Assembly (NCBI RefSeq): GCF_014230145.1
Contig: NZ_JACHVC010000007.1
Span: 248,001-312,000 of the forward strand
Reading direction: 5' to 3'
DNA: 64,000 nt
Source: Pelagicoccus albus
GTDB taxonomy: Bacteria; Verrucomicrobiota; Verrucomicrobiia; Opitutales; Opitutaceae
The notes beneath the pieces are model-generated. The model saw nothing but the letters and a program-made list of their open reading frames with translations, ran no database searches and was not told where the DNA came from. The translations under genes and the position numbers were made by a program. Shown here in pieces: positions 1 through 8,417 of this stretch. Positions within the stretch are counted from its first letter, which is position 1; each line of letters starts with the position of its first letter.

Positions 1-1
1 T

Positions 2-826
2 TTGCACACTTGGGCTCCGCTCGGCTATGGGGCAGCCCCAAGTTCTGCTGCTATGTTGCACGCCGGTGTTTTGAAAAAGTTTGGACTCTACGGACTCATT
101 CAAATCGCGGTACCGCTCATTCCTGGTGGAGTAGGGCAGTGGGAGTCTTGGATCATCTGGCTCGCTCTGGGCAATGTGGTGATCGTGGGACTGGTTACAA
201 TGGCCCAACGCGATCTGAAACAAATGCTTGGTTACAGTTCGGTGATGCACATGGGCTACGCTTTCCTCGGAATCGCGGCTATGTCAGTCCTCGGAGCGGG
301 TGGAGCAGTGATCATGATGGTGGCCCACGGTCTCACTGTAGCGCTTCTGTTCATGCTCTCCACCATGATCCATCACCGCACCCAAACCTTCGAGATGGAG
401 GAAATGGGTGGCCTATCGAAAAAGGCTCCCGTGCTCAGCGCTTTCTTCGTTTGTGGTATGATGGCCAGTATCGCGTTGCCCGGACCAGGTCTCGCAAACT
501 TCTGGGGTGAATTCGGAATTTTCGTCAGCATCTGGCAGACGGATTTCTCATGGGTCCTTTTTGTAGCGGCCACCGGAATTATCATTTCTGCGATCTACGC
601 TCTGCGGGCGATTGCTCGGATCTTCTTTGGCGACGAGTCGGAAGATTTTCTAGAAGTCCAAAAGGATCACACCGTGACAGATATTACTTGGAGCGAGCGT
701 ATTCCCGCTTTGATTCTGATCGTTCTGCTTTTCTTCATCGGCTTCTTCCCGAAGACCATCTCCTCCTCACTCAACGACGCTCTTGAGAGCGAACCCGTCT
801 ACGCGACGGCCGAAGCTGGCAATTAA
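2..826 (+). CDS. nuoM: NADH-quinone oxidoreductase subunit M (NuoM), 3' part
   Basis: This is the C-terminal 274 residues of a proton-pumping membrane subunit of respiratory complex I. The reading frame is open at the left edge of the window, so the gene starts outside it. The protein is a run of hydrophobic helices and carries the conserved antiporter-like stretch QRDLKQMLGYSSVMHMGYA near residues 70-88, as well as a LHTWAPLGYGAAP-like segment at the window start that corresponds to the family's FHTWLP...APT region. The nuoN gene follows after 14 bases, which is the usual nuoL-M-N order. The tail after the last helix (about residues 250-274) is short and acidic. The family assignment is firm; only the N-terminal half is missing from view. 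Confidence 0.95.
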   Translation: MHTWAPLGYGAAPSSAAMLHAGVLKKFGLYGLIQIAVPLIPGGVGQWESWIIWLALGNVVIVGLVTMAQRDLKQMLGYSSVMHMGYAFLGIAAMSVLGAGGAVIMMVAHGLTVALLFMLSTMIHHRTQTFEMEEMGGLSKKAPVLSAFFVCGMMASIALPGPGLANFWGEFGIFVSIWQTDFSWVLFVAATGIIISAIYALRAIARIFFGDESEDFLEVQKDHTVTDITWSERIPALILIVLLFFIGFFPKTISSSLNDALESEPVYATAEAGN

Positions 827-840
827 CTTTTTGGATACCC

Positions 841-2367
841 ATGCCAACTGATACTCTAAACTCCCTAGGCGAAATCGCCGCTACCAATACCTGGGGCGCG
901 ATTTACCCTGAAATGATTCTTGGCCTCATGGCCCTCGCTCTGATGGGGCTGGAAGTGATTCTTCCGAAGTTCGCCCACGGAGCGATTCCCAGAATTTCGA
1001 TACTCGGACAAATCCTGCTGCTCGGCTACATCGTAATATTCGATCCAAGCGGCTGTTGCAACGGAGTTGCTTTCGGAGGGATGATCGAGCTTTCCGGCAC
1101 TGGCCAAGCCCTGCGGATTTTCTTCCTGCTATCTTCTATCTTCGTCAGCTACCTTGCCATGGTAAGCTTCGAGAACAAGACGCTGGCTCGAATCGAGTAC
1201 TTCTCAATCACCTTGGTCGTCACTGGAGCTCTCTCCTTGATGGCGATGGCGAACCATTTTGTGATGTTGTTTGTCGCCCTCGAAACGGCGACCGTTGGTT
1301 TCTACGTGTTGGTAAGCTACTTCCGCCTCAACTCACTTTCTCTGGAAGCAGGCTTAAAGTACCTGATCATGGGAGCCCTTAGCTCGGCGATCTTGCTCTT
1401 TGGTATCGTATTACTCTACGGAGCCGCTAGCAATCCAGCATTGGGTGGCAGCAATCCAGACTCCATGAATTTCCAGAACCTGCGGGCTTTCTTGGAAGCA
1501 AATCCAACCGATACCCTTTCAATCATCGGCATGTTGTTGGTGATCTCAGGAGTCGCTTTCAAAATCGGCGCCTTCCCATTCCAGATCTGGATTCCAGACG
1601 TCTACCAAGGCGCTCCCGTTCCTACGACGGCGTTTCTAGCTGTTTCGTCTAAGGCGGCCGGCTTTGCGGTTTTGCTTACCTTGACCAAAGTGTTCGCTCC
1701 TCTTTCAGATATACTGATTCCAGTGCTCTCTGCGGTTGCGGCCTTGACCATTCTTTTCGGTAACTTTGCCGCCCTAACGCAGCGAAACCTCAAGCGCTTG
1801 ATCGGACTTTCCGGTGTTTCGCACGCTGGTTTCCTTTTAATCGGTGTGATCGCTTCCCAAACCGTTCCAGAAGCGACAAATTGGGTCATCTTCTACTTGT
1901 TCGCCTACTTGTTAGGTTCCATGGCGGTTTTCTCCGTTTTTGCCCATCTACCCAAGGAATGGGATTCCGAGTTGGATCTCGATGACCTGGGTGACCTGGC
2001 CAAGCGAAACGGTTTCTTGGGTATCGCGTTGGCGATCGGAATTGGTTCGCTCGCTGGCATCCCGCCGTTGGCAGGTTTCATCGGAAAGTTCCTACTCTTT
2101 GTGGCTGCTTTCAAAGCTGGGCTCTACACGCTTCTAGGAGTGGGAATCGTGGGTGTCGTTATTTCGATCTACTACTATTTCGGTGTAATCAAAGCCGCCT
2201 TCTTCGATGTTTGGAAGTTTTCTGACGAGGAAGAAGAAGCCGCTCCTGCAGTCCCCGGACAGATGCTTACTGCGCTTGGAAAATTCACGATCGTGGTAGC
2301 GATTGCCGGCTCTATTGCTCTTGGCTTTTTTCAAGGCCCCTTAGGCTCTTGGCTTTCTGGCCAATAG
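841..2367 (+). CDS. nuoN: NADH-quinone oxidoreductase subunit N (NuoN)
   Basis: The 508-residue product is an antiporter-like membrane subunit of complex I and is the normal last gene of the nuo operon. It has about 14 hydrophobic segments. The conserved lysine-bearing helix appears as VSSKAAGFAVLL, and the QRNLKRLIGLSGVSHAGF motif lies near residues 314-331. A charged loop (SDEEEEAAPA) sits before the final helix. The ATG lies 14 bases after the nuoM stop; there is no recognisable Shine-Dalgarno sequence in front of it (ctttttggatacccATG). A hairpin terminator follows about 40 bases after the stop, which marks the operon end. Confidence 0.95.
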   Translation: MPTDTLNSLGEIAATNTWGAIYPEMILGLMALALMGLEVILPKFAHGAIPRISILGQILLLGYIVIFDPSGCCNGVAFGGMIELSGTGQALRIFFLLSSIFVSYLAMVSFENKTLARIEYFSITLVVTGALSLMAMANHFVMLFVALETATVGFYVLVSYFRLNSLSLEAGLKYLIMGALSSAILLFGIVLLYGAASNPALGGSNPDSMNFQNLRAFLEANPTDTLSIIGMLLVISGVAFKIGAFPFQIWIPDVYQGAPVPTTAFLAVSSKAAGFAVLLTLTKVFAPLSDILIPVLSAVAALTILFGNFAALTQRNLKRLIGLSGVSHAGFLLIGVIASQTVPEATNWVIFYLFAYLLGSMAVFSVFAHLPKEWDSELDLDDLGDLAKRNGFLGIALAIGIGSLAGIPPLAGFIGKFLLFVAAFKAGLYTLLGVGIVGVVISIYYYFGVIKAAFFDVWKFSDEEEEAAPAVPGQMLTALGKFTIVVAIAGSIALGFFQGPLGSWLSGQ

Positions 2368-2403
2368 TCGAGTGGAGCTGAATCGCCCTTGCGGCAAACG
2401 TGA

Positions 2404-2435
2404 GAGCTCGCCTATTAAAAATGGCGAGCTTTATT
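2404..2435 (+). terminator. Intrinsic terminator of the nuo operon
   Basis: An 8-bp perfect stem AGCTCGCC (2405-2412) / GGCGAGCT (2423-2430) with a 10-base AT-rich loop is followed by TTATT. It lies 37 bases after the nuoN stop and before thyX. The loop is longer and the T-run weaker than ideal, so termination strength is uncertain. Confidence 0.6.
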
Positions 2436-2508
2436 GCGAAGTCGCACAGGTTCGTAGATCTTTTTTCCCTTTCCTAATTCCGTATAACCGCCCCCAACCT
2501 GATTCTGC

Positions 2509-3855
2509 ATGAAAGTTACTGGTCTCGCTATTGTTCCTCCTGAAGCTGCCGAAGGAGAAGCTAAGGTCACTCCTGAGCTTCTCGCGTCCGTTTTGGCGCG
2601 TTATTCTCGGAGTAATGAAGGGATTGATACGATCATGTCCAAGGTGGATCTCAAGAATGCGGACAAGTCTATCGACCGCATTCTCAAATTCGTAGACTAC
2701 GGTCATGCTTCCATTGGTGGATTGACCGGTGGAATCGCGATCACGATAGATGACGTTTCCATGTGGCTGGCCTTCAAGCTTTTCGAAGTTTCGCAGATGA
2801 GTGATGGGCAGGAATCTAGCACGCGCTACATCGCCATGGATCCGCAAAACATTCCCACTCCGGACGAGATCGGAATGCCGGTTGATTTGGCCGAGGAATG
2901 GTTGGGCCTAATTAGCGAAGCCTTTGAGTGCTACAACAAGGAGTTCGCGCGTTTGGACGAACTTGCGGAAAGCGATCCTACTTTAGTTCGCGCTCCCGAA
3001 GGCACGCCGGAAAAGGTTCTCGGACGGATGCGGAAAAACTACGCCCTCGATCGGGCCCGTTACTTTATCCCTTTCACGACCAAGACAAATCTTGCGATTG
3101 TCATGTCGGCTCGCATGTGGGCCCAGACTATCAAGCATGTTGCTTCCATGCCTCAAAAGGAGGCACAGGTGGTAGCAGAGGCGATTCGCAAAGAAGTGGC
3201 AAAGTTTGCTCCTCGCTTGGTAAAGCACTCCCATGCGGAAAAGTCCTTTCAGAAGCAGTGCTTGGAAGAGCACAATCGTAGCATTGAACTCCTGAAATCG
3301 CGTCTCTCGATTGAAGCCCTCCCAGACGAAGTTTGGGTGAACGTGGATAATAGCATGCCACCTTTCCTCCAGGAAACTCAATCCGTCGGCAGTGCTCTTA
3401 AGTATCGGTCAAACCGATACGGATACTGTGGTACCGCCGTCCGACGCATGCGAGTTTCCTTCGCATGGAACAATATGGCTATTGCCGAGCTACGTGACCT
3501 AAATCGTCACCGGACCGGACATCGTTATACGCCGTGTGTGCAGTCTGGTTTCTATCTTGCCGACGAAACGGATCGCGAAGAGTTCCGTCCCTTTCTGGAA
3601 CGCCAAAAGGCGTTCATGCAAAAACTGATAGAGAGGGGAGAGCCCTGTTATGTTTATGCGCTCCTGCTCGGTAGTCAGACTCCATTTGAGCATTCCACAC
3701 ATGCCGACAAGTTCATATACGAAGCCGAGCTTCGGACTGGCTTGGGCGCTCATTACCGATACGCGAAGCACCTAAGCGATGCCTTGGGAGAGTTTTATAA
3801 ACAGGTTCCCGATGCCAAGGAATGGGTCGTGGAAGGAACCGCGGAGCCGGAGTAA
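2509..3855 (+). CDS. thyX: Tandem-domain flavin-dependent thymidylate synthase (ThyX-like)
   Basis: ThyX makes dTMP from dUMP using FAD and methylene-tetrahydrofolate. This 448-residue protein is about twice the usual length and reads as two ThyX domains. The N-terminal copy has GHASIG (65-70), SSTRY (103-107) and the downstream ARYFIPFTTKTNL segment (about 183-195). The C-terminal copy has DLNRHRTGHRY (330-340) and the matching segment YALLLGSQTPF followed by AELRTGLGAHYRY (about 383-419). The ThyX signature RHR-x7-S is not intact in either half. The first half keeps the Ser-x-Arg-Tyr end but has VSQ (94-96) where RHR is expected. The second half has RHR (333-335) but Cys343 where the serine is expected. 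Long ThyX proteins are, as I recall, known from Chlamydiae. The ATG at 2509 has no Shine-Dalgarno sequence. A small secreted-protein gene starts 2 bases after the stop. Confidence 0.85.
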   Translation: MKVTGLAIVPPEAAEGEAKVTPELLASVLARYSRSNEGIDTIMSKVDLKNADKSIDRILKFVDYGHASIGGLTGGIAITIDDVSMWLAFKLFEVSQMSDGQESSTRYIAMDPQNIPTPDEIGMPVDLAEEWLGLISEAFECYNKEFARLDELAESDPTLVRAPEGTPEKVLGRMRKNYALDRARYFIPFTTKTNLAIVMSARMWAQTIKHVASMPQKEAQVVAEAIRKEVAKFAPRLVKHSHAEKSFQKQCLEEHNRSIELLKSRLSIEALPDEVWVNVDNSMPPFLQETQSVGSALKYRSNRYGYCGTAVRRMRVSFAWNNMAIAELRDLNRHRTGHRYTPCVQSGFYLADETDREEFRPFLERQKAFMQKLIERGEPCYVYALLLGSQTPFEHSTHADKFIYEAELRTGLGAHYRYAKHLSDALGEFYKQVPDAKEWVVEGTAEPE

Positions 3856-3857
3856 GC

Positions 3858-4244
3858 ATGCGTCGTCTGGTCCTTCTTTTGATTGTTAGCCTAGGGGCTT
3901 CTATTTGCTCGCCGGCTATCTATGCGAAAAAGGACTCGTCCGATAAGTCGCAAGTTAAGATTATTAAGGCGAGCGAAACGAAGTATTCGCGAGCCAAGAT
4001 TCTGGATACAAAACCTAAGAAAAAGCGGCGATTCCTTTGGTTTAAGAAAAAAGAATCTCCGGCTGATTCGCTAATCTATAGAGGCAAGACATTTGCCCAG
4101 CCGAAGAAGATTGAGGTGTCAAAGTCGGCCAAAGGACAGATCTTAGAGCCTCAAAAAGTTGCCACAGGGAAAATCGAGACAAGCAAGAAGCTAGAGACCG
4201 AAGTCATTGACGCGCCTTCTGAACCGGAAAAATCTGTAGACTAA
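3858..4244 (+). CDS. Small lysine-rich secreted protein, unknown function
   Basis: The 128-residue product begins MRRLVLLLIVSLGASICSPA with a signal-peptide pattern and a likely cut near AIYA. The mature part is very basic (repeated K/S/T, including a KPKKKRRFLWFKKKE patch) and looks mostly unstructured. The in-frame GTG at 3822 lies inside thyX; I chose ATG 3858 because it follows thyX by 2 bases, has a GGAG motif 5 bases upstream and puts the signal peptide at the N-terminus. It is probably co-transcribed with thyX. Its stop codon overlaps the stop of the convergent gene to the right. I do not recognise the family; an envelope or peptidoglycan/DNA-binding role would be guesswork. Confidence 0.6.
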   Translation: MRRLVLLLIVSLGASICSPAIYAKKDSSDKSQVKIIKASETKYSRAKILDTKPKKKRRFLWFKKKESPADSLIYRGKTFAQPKKIEVSKSAKGQILEPQKVATGKIETSKKLETEVIDAPSEPEKSVD

Positions 4245-4519
4245 GCGTTACGGACTTTTTCCTTTTGCTCTTCCCGCTCCTCTTCGAGCCGGGCCTTTTC
4301 GTTGACCAGCTGTTTTTGAATTGCCTCAGCCTCTGAGAAGTTCCCTTGGGAGCGAGCCGCGACAAGTTTAGGTGTTAGGAAGACCTCGCGTTCTGCGATT
4401 TTCGCTCGGTACTTTTCGTCGATCTCGGCGAGTTTTGCTTTGGTTTCTTCAGTGATGGGCTCGCGTTCGCCTTCGCTGGCGGCAAGCCGTTCCATGGCCA
4501 GTTCGTATGCAGACTTCAT
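4241..4519 (-). CDS. Small charged helical protein, unknown function
   Basis: The 92-residue product, MKSAYELAMERLAASEGE..., is almost entirely charged alpha-helix (KLAEIDEKYRAKIAERE; EKARLEEEREEQKEKV) and probably forms a coiled coil. No signal peptide or membrane segment is seen. I preferred the ATG at 4519 to the one at 4555 because the extra N-terminal residues (MTRVTLLLLPHS) look like translated upstream sequence. It stands alone on the minus strand, ends in a 4-base overlap with the convergent lysine-rich gene, and lies just before the comEC stop. The even codon use and clean helix pattern make it likely to be real; the function is not known to me. Confidence 0.6.
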   Translation of the reverse strand: MKSAYELAMERLAASEGEREPITEETKAKLAEIDEKYRAKIAEREVFLTPKLVAARSQGNFSEAEAIQKQLVNEKARLEEEREEQKEKVRNA

Positions 4520-4567
4520 GCTATGAGGAAGTAGAAGGAGCGTCACGCGGGTCAACTGAATTTCTGC

Positions 4568-6202
4568 CTAGGATCCGAGCTTAATGATCCAGATACTTGG
4601 GTAAATCACGCTCGCGATCTGCCACAACCGAACTCCCGGTTTTCCGAGTCGACTGTAAGAGTAACCGATTAGAAATAAAGAACTCAATAGAGCCACCGAG
4701 ATGAGCCAAGCGGGTTCGGCGGGAGTTATGATACTCGAATTCGGTAGTTTGGATGTTCCTGTTAAGACGAGGTGTATCAGTTTTATCAGGACTAATGCGG
4801 CGTCATTGAAGAGCTGGAAAACTGGAAAGATGATCTCCATTGGGTAGGTCAGGATTGATAGGAAACCCGCTACGATTGCTAAGGAGGCGAGAGGTAAGGC
4901 TATCAGGTTAATCAATATCCCGTAGGACGGTAGGATTTGAAAATAGTAGATGCCAAGAATGGCTGAGACCAGAAAGGCGGCTATACTTACTCCAAGTGCA
5001 TCGAGTATCCAACGCTTAACGACGACAGTCGCCTTTTGTCGCTTGTTTAGCAATGCAGGTGGTATGCTCTGATACATGGGTGTGAGGCTATTCAATGTTT
5101 TCGCTAGGGGCAGGCCCAGCAGCAGGATAGAGGAAACCGTGATATAGGACATTTGAAACCCTGCCTGAAAAAGTTGGCCCGGCAGCAAAAGGAGATAGAT
5201 CAGAGCGGATGCGGCAAGCGCGTTAAGTGGTGATGGCTGTTTACGGCCAAAGTTAGAAAGGTAAAAGCAGGCAACCATGAGCAAGGCTCTCCAAGAAGAT
5301 GCGGATCCGCCTGTCACGACTACGAAAGCGCAAACTCCCGCCAGAGAGGCGATCGCTCGGGGAGCGTCTTTGATTTGGAGTAGGGAAAGTAATTGGTGGA
5401 AGCAAAGGGCGATAACGCCGATATGCAGTCCACTGATAGCAAAGAGATGCATGGCCCCATTTTGTAGAAACAATTGCTTTTGCTCCGGAGTAAGGGCGCT
5501 TTTTTGTCCCAGCATTAAGCCTTGGTACGCTCTTGTGAGATCGCTCTCAGGAGCTTTGTTTTGGATCAGGATTTCCGAGAGTCGGAATCTTGTTTTATTT
5601 ATGGCTCTCTTAAATCCGTGAGCACGCTGGCTCTGCTCAAGCAGGTAGCCTTGTTTGTAGGCGAGCGTGATCCCCTGATTTCGAAGGTACGCGTCGAATC
5701 TATCACCTTCGCGGTACTGGCGCAAAGGACGTATGACTCCTACGCAAGAGAAGGTCTGTCCTTCTTGAGGGTACTCGTTCAGATCTTTAGTTTCCAAAAA
5801 GAAGAAGATTCGATCGCTCTTCAATTGGGCAAGGTGTCGGCTCGGTACTTCAATCGTTGCCAGGCCTAGCGCCGTGCCTGGGTCGGTCGCGTTGAACAAC
5901 TGCTCGATCTTTATTTGCATGGCAGCTTCCCTCGGAATTGTGAGAGAGTTCCCGGTATCGTCCTCTATCGAGGACATGAATCTTATATAGCCAAGCAGGC
6001 ATATGCTGAGCGCGAAACAGGGCACCCATAGACCTTCTGCGCGTGCTAGCGACCAATAGGCAAATCCCAAGAGCGTCGCTGCTAACAAGCCTAGTCCTAG
6101 GAGATCAGTGCTTGGAAAGAAGCGTGCTAGGCCGATTCCAAGGGAAAGAGGGATGAGTATCCAAAGGAGCGGTACGCGGCGTGGGCTCTCTGCGGCGCTC
6201 AT
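4568..6202 (-). CDS. comEC: ComEC/Rec2-type DNA uptake channel protein (no nuclease domain)
   Basis: ComEC forms the inner-membrane channel for single-stranded DNA during natural transformation. The 544-residue product has two N-terminal helices, a soluble DUF4131-like region (about 90-190), and the competence domain with its hallmark HLFAISGLHIG at 252-262, followed by multiple helices to the C-terminus. The C-terminal metallo-beta-lactamase domain found in many full-length ComEC proteins (about 750 residues) is absent, and the stop is clean, so this is the short architecture. The ATG overlaps the stop of a small upstream frame by ATGA, suggesting translational coupling. No other competence gene is visible in the window. 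Confidence 0.85.
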   Translation of the reverse strand: MSAAESPRRVPLLWILIPLSLGIGLARFFPSTDLLGLGLLAATLLGFAYWSLARAEGLWVPCFALSICLLGYIRFMSSIEDDTGNSLTIPREAAMQIKIEQLFNATDPGTALGLATIEVPSRHLAQLKSDRIFFFLETKDLNEYPQEGQTFSCVGVIRPLRQYREGDRFDAYLRNQGITLAYKQGYLLEQSQRAHGFKRAINKTRFRLSEILIQNKAPESDLTRAYQGLMLGQKSALTPEQKQLFLQNGAMHLFAISGLHIGVIALCFHQLLSLLQIKDAPRAIASLAGVCAFVVVTGGSASSWRALLMVACFYLSNFGRKQPSPLNALAASALIYLLLLPGQLFQAGFQMSYITVSSILLLGLPLAKTLNSLTPMYQSIPPALLNKRQKATVVVKRWILDALGVSIAAFLVSAILGIYYFQILPSYGILINLIALPLASLAIVAGFLSILTYPMEIIFPVFQLFNDAALVLIKLIHLVLTGTSKLPNSSIITPAEPAWLISVALLSSLFLIGYSYSRLGKPGVRLWQIASVIYPSIWIIKLGS

Positions 6203-6339
6203 CTTTTCAGGACCGAAGTCCGGTAGGTCTCGGCCAGATATTTCCTAGTCAAGTTCAGGAGATCGGCTGGATCGCCACTATTTCTGACATATTCCGAAAC
6301 TGCAAAAGACGGAACGACCAACAACTGGAGGAGGGGCAT
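6199..6339 (-). CDS. Putative 46-residue leader protein coupled to comEC
   Basis: The frame MPLLQLLVVPSFAVSEYVRN... (46 residues) ends with TGA overlapping the comEC ATG (ATGA). An upstream extension to 6432 is possible but reads as non-protein-like. No family is recognised and the N-terminus is only mildly hydrophobic. The main support is the exact stop/start overlap, which often marks coupled genes; it could also be chance. Low confidence. Confidence 0.35.
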   Translation of the reverse strand: MPLLQLLVVPSFAVSEYVRNSGDPADLLNLTRKYLAETYRTSVLKR

Positions 6340-6494
6340 GGTTAAGTATTGGGCAACAGGGGAAGTGTAAGAGGGATTAGATGAGAATAGAGGGTGAGGC
6401 GGCAGTGTCAAATTGCTCGTTTGGTGGAACAAGCCAGGCGCAAAAATGGGAAAGCTTGGCTTTGACCTAGAAAGTCCCTCGCGCGTTACTTGGA

Positions 6495-7844
6495 ATGATG
6501 GACGAACAGGCTAGTTTGTTTGGAGCTGAGGATATTTCGCAGGCTTCTGCCGGAGAGAATCGTGAATCGGGTGGCCATAAGCCTCTGGCAGCTCGTATGC
6601 GTCCTCGATGTTTAGCGGAGGTCGTTGGCCAAGAACACATTCTGAAGGAAGGTAGTCTGCTGCCACGCTTGGTGGCTGCCAATACGTTTGGTAGCCTGCT
6701 TTTCTACGGCCCTCCTGGCTGTGGCAAAACGAGCATGGCTGAGGCGATAGCCGGGGAAACGAAAAGCCGTTTCGTGCGAATTAATGCGGTGATGTCCAAC
6801 GTGGGGGAGCTGCGAGAAATCCTCAGCATCGCACGGCGTATGGAAGGGACTGATACAGTGCTCTTCATTGACGAAATCCACCGTTTCAATAAGTCCCAGC
6901 AGGATTTGCTGCTTCCGGATGTGGAGGCGGGAAACATCCGTTTGATCGGGGCGACCACGCACAACCCCGGCTTTTACGTTAATGCTCCATTGCTGAGTCG
7001 CAGCCACCTATTTCGACTTAATCCTCATTCTGTGGATACAGTGGCCAAGACGCTGGCAAATGTTCTAGCTGACGAGGAAAGAGGATTGGGCCCTCGAAAG
7101 CATACTGCGGAACCAGAGGTGCTGGCTGGCCTCGCAAAGCTTTGCGACGGAGACCTACGGCGCGCTCTAAATGCGCTGGAGGTATTGGCGATGGGTCTGG
7201 AAGAGGGGGAGCCTATTTCAGAAGAGGCGGTGAGCGTTTTTGCGACGGAGCGCCAGATTCGCTACGATGCGAATGAAGACGACCACTATGATACAATCTC
7301 GGCCTTCATAAAGAGCATGCGGGGCGGTTCTCCTGACGCGGCTCTCTACTGGCTAGCTAAAATGCTTTCGGGAGGGGAAGATCCCCGGTTTATTGCTCGC
7401 CGTTTGGTAGTCTTCGCTTCCGAAGATGTGGGGCTGGCTGATTCGAGCGCGTTGCCGCTCGCCATCGCCACTCAGCAAGCGTGCGATTTTGTCGGCATGC
7501 CCGAGTGCCGCATCAATCTAGCCCACTGCGTTTGCTACATGGCGGCAGCTCCCAAGAGCAATTCCTCCTATTCGGCTTTGGCCAGAGCGATGTCAGCCAT
7601 CAAGGAAGGGCCCGTGCAGGAGGTTCCGCTTTGGTTGAGAGATAAGGGTGGAGCTGCTTCCAAGTCGCTTGGAAATTCCAAAGACTACCGCTACAGCCAT
7701 GACTACGGGGAAAATATTTCAGGCCAAGAATACATGGAGCACCCCCTGCAATTCTTGGAGCTGAAGAATGTCGGTGAAGAGACGGAGATCGCCAAACGCA
7801 TGGCTCGATGGGAAAAACTCAAATCGCAGAGGAAAGACGGTTAG
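6495..7844 (+). CDS. rarA: Replication-associated recombination ATPase RarA (MgsA)
   Basis: RarA is a AAA+ ATPase related to clamp loaders that acts at stalled replication forks. The 449-residue product has a Walker A motif GPPGCGKT (72-79), Walker B LFIDEIHRF (about 123-131), the sensor-1 segment GATTHNP (about 152-158), and the C-terminal MgsA domain with the sequence YHYDTISAFIKS-like (here HYDTISAFIKSMRGG) and the RRLVVFASEDVGLAD motif. N-terminal MDEQASLFG resembles a clamp-binding peptide (Q-x-S-L-F), which is inference. Length is normal. The start has two tandem ATG codons (6495, 6498); either could be used. It is transcribed divergently from comEC. Confidence 0.93.
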   Translation: MMDEQASLFGAEDISQASAGENRESGGHKPLAARMRPRCLAEVVGQEHILKEGSLLPRLVAANTFGSLLFYGPPGCGKTSMAEAIAGETKSRFVRINAVMSNVGELREILSIARRMEGTDTVLFIDEIHRFNKSQQDLLLPDVEAGNIRLIGATTHNPGFYVNAPLLSRSHLFRLNPHSVDTVAKTLANVLADEERGLGPRKHTAEPEVLAGLAKLCDGDLRRALNALEVLAMGLEEGEPISEEAVSVFATERQIRYDANEDDHYDTISAFIKSMRGGSPDAALYWLAKMLSGGEDPRFIARRLVVFASEDVGLADSSALPLAIATQQACDFVGMPECRINLAHCVCYMAAAPKSNSSYSALARAMSAIKEGPVQEVPLWLRDKGGAASKSLGNSKDYRYSHDYGENISGQEYMEHPLQFLELKNVGEETEIAKRMARWEKLKSQRKDG

Positions 7845-7905
7845 GTCTGTCGCGGCGTTAGAATAAACTCGCGAGGGATGAGCTTCTCTGGCTCTAGTTT
7901 AGGTC

Positions 7906-8382
7906 ATGATCGTGGACCAAATTGCGAACTGGAAGAGCTACTCTTTGGGAGAGGCTTGGGAAAAGGCGTTTTCCTTTTTGGAAAACCTTAGCGTGGATGC
8001 TGAAGAAAAGGAGTATCCAATCGATGGTGACGAGATCTTTGCTCGCGTCATGAGCTACGCGACGAGGGAAGAGATATCTCCCGATGCTGTTTTGGAAGCG
8101 CATCGCAAGTATGCCGATATCCAGATGGCTCTAGTCGATAGTGAAAGAATTGCGGTTTATCCCACTGCTTCGCTAGAAACAAAATCTCCCTACGACGCGG
8201 AGCGCGATGTTGAGTTCTTCAAGTATCAGGAGCCAGCTAAGCTACAGCTTTCGATGTATCCAGGGACTTTTGCCTTTCTCCTGCCTCAGGATGCCCATAT
8301 GCCGCAACTTTACGTCACGGAAGTGGGAGCAGTGGTGAAGAAGGTGGTAGTCAAAATCGCCCTAAGCCGTCTGGAACTCTAG
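7906..8382 (+). CDS. YhcH/YjgK/YiaL (DUF386) family protein
   Basis: The 158-residue product matches the small cupin-like family that includes E. coli YhcH and EbgC and is often linked to sialic-acid or other sugar handling. The recognisable features are the N-terminal MIVDQIANW, the EAHRKYADIQ signature around residues 65-74, the SPYDAERDVEFF stretch, and the metal-site region LLPQDAHMPQL near residue 125. The length is typical. It stands alone between rarA and a convergent methyltransferase, so context does not reveal the sugar. Biochemical activity of most members is not established. Confidence 0.85.
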   Translation: MIVDQIANWKSYSLGEAWEKAFSFLENLSVDAEEKEYPIDGDEIFARVMSYATREEISPDAVLEAHRKYADIQMALVDSERIAVYPTASLETKSPYDAERDVEFFKYQEPAKLQLSMYPGTFAFLLPQDAHMPQLYVTEVGAVVKKVVVKIALSRLEL

Positions 8383-8417
8383 AGCCAACTTGGCTGCGCT
8401 TTGGTTAAGACGATTAA

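Noticed and set aside
2431-2847. A 138-codon minus-strand frame covering the intergenic gap and the thyX start
   Set aside because: No start context or motifs; thyX on the plus strand is well supported.
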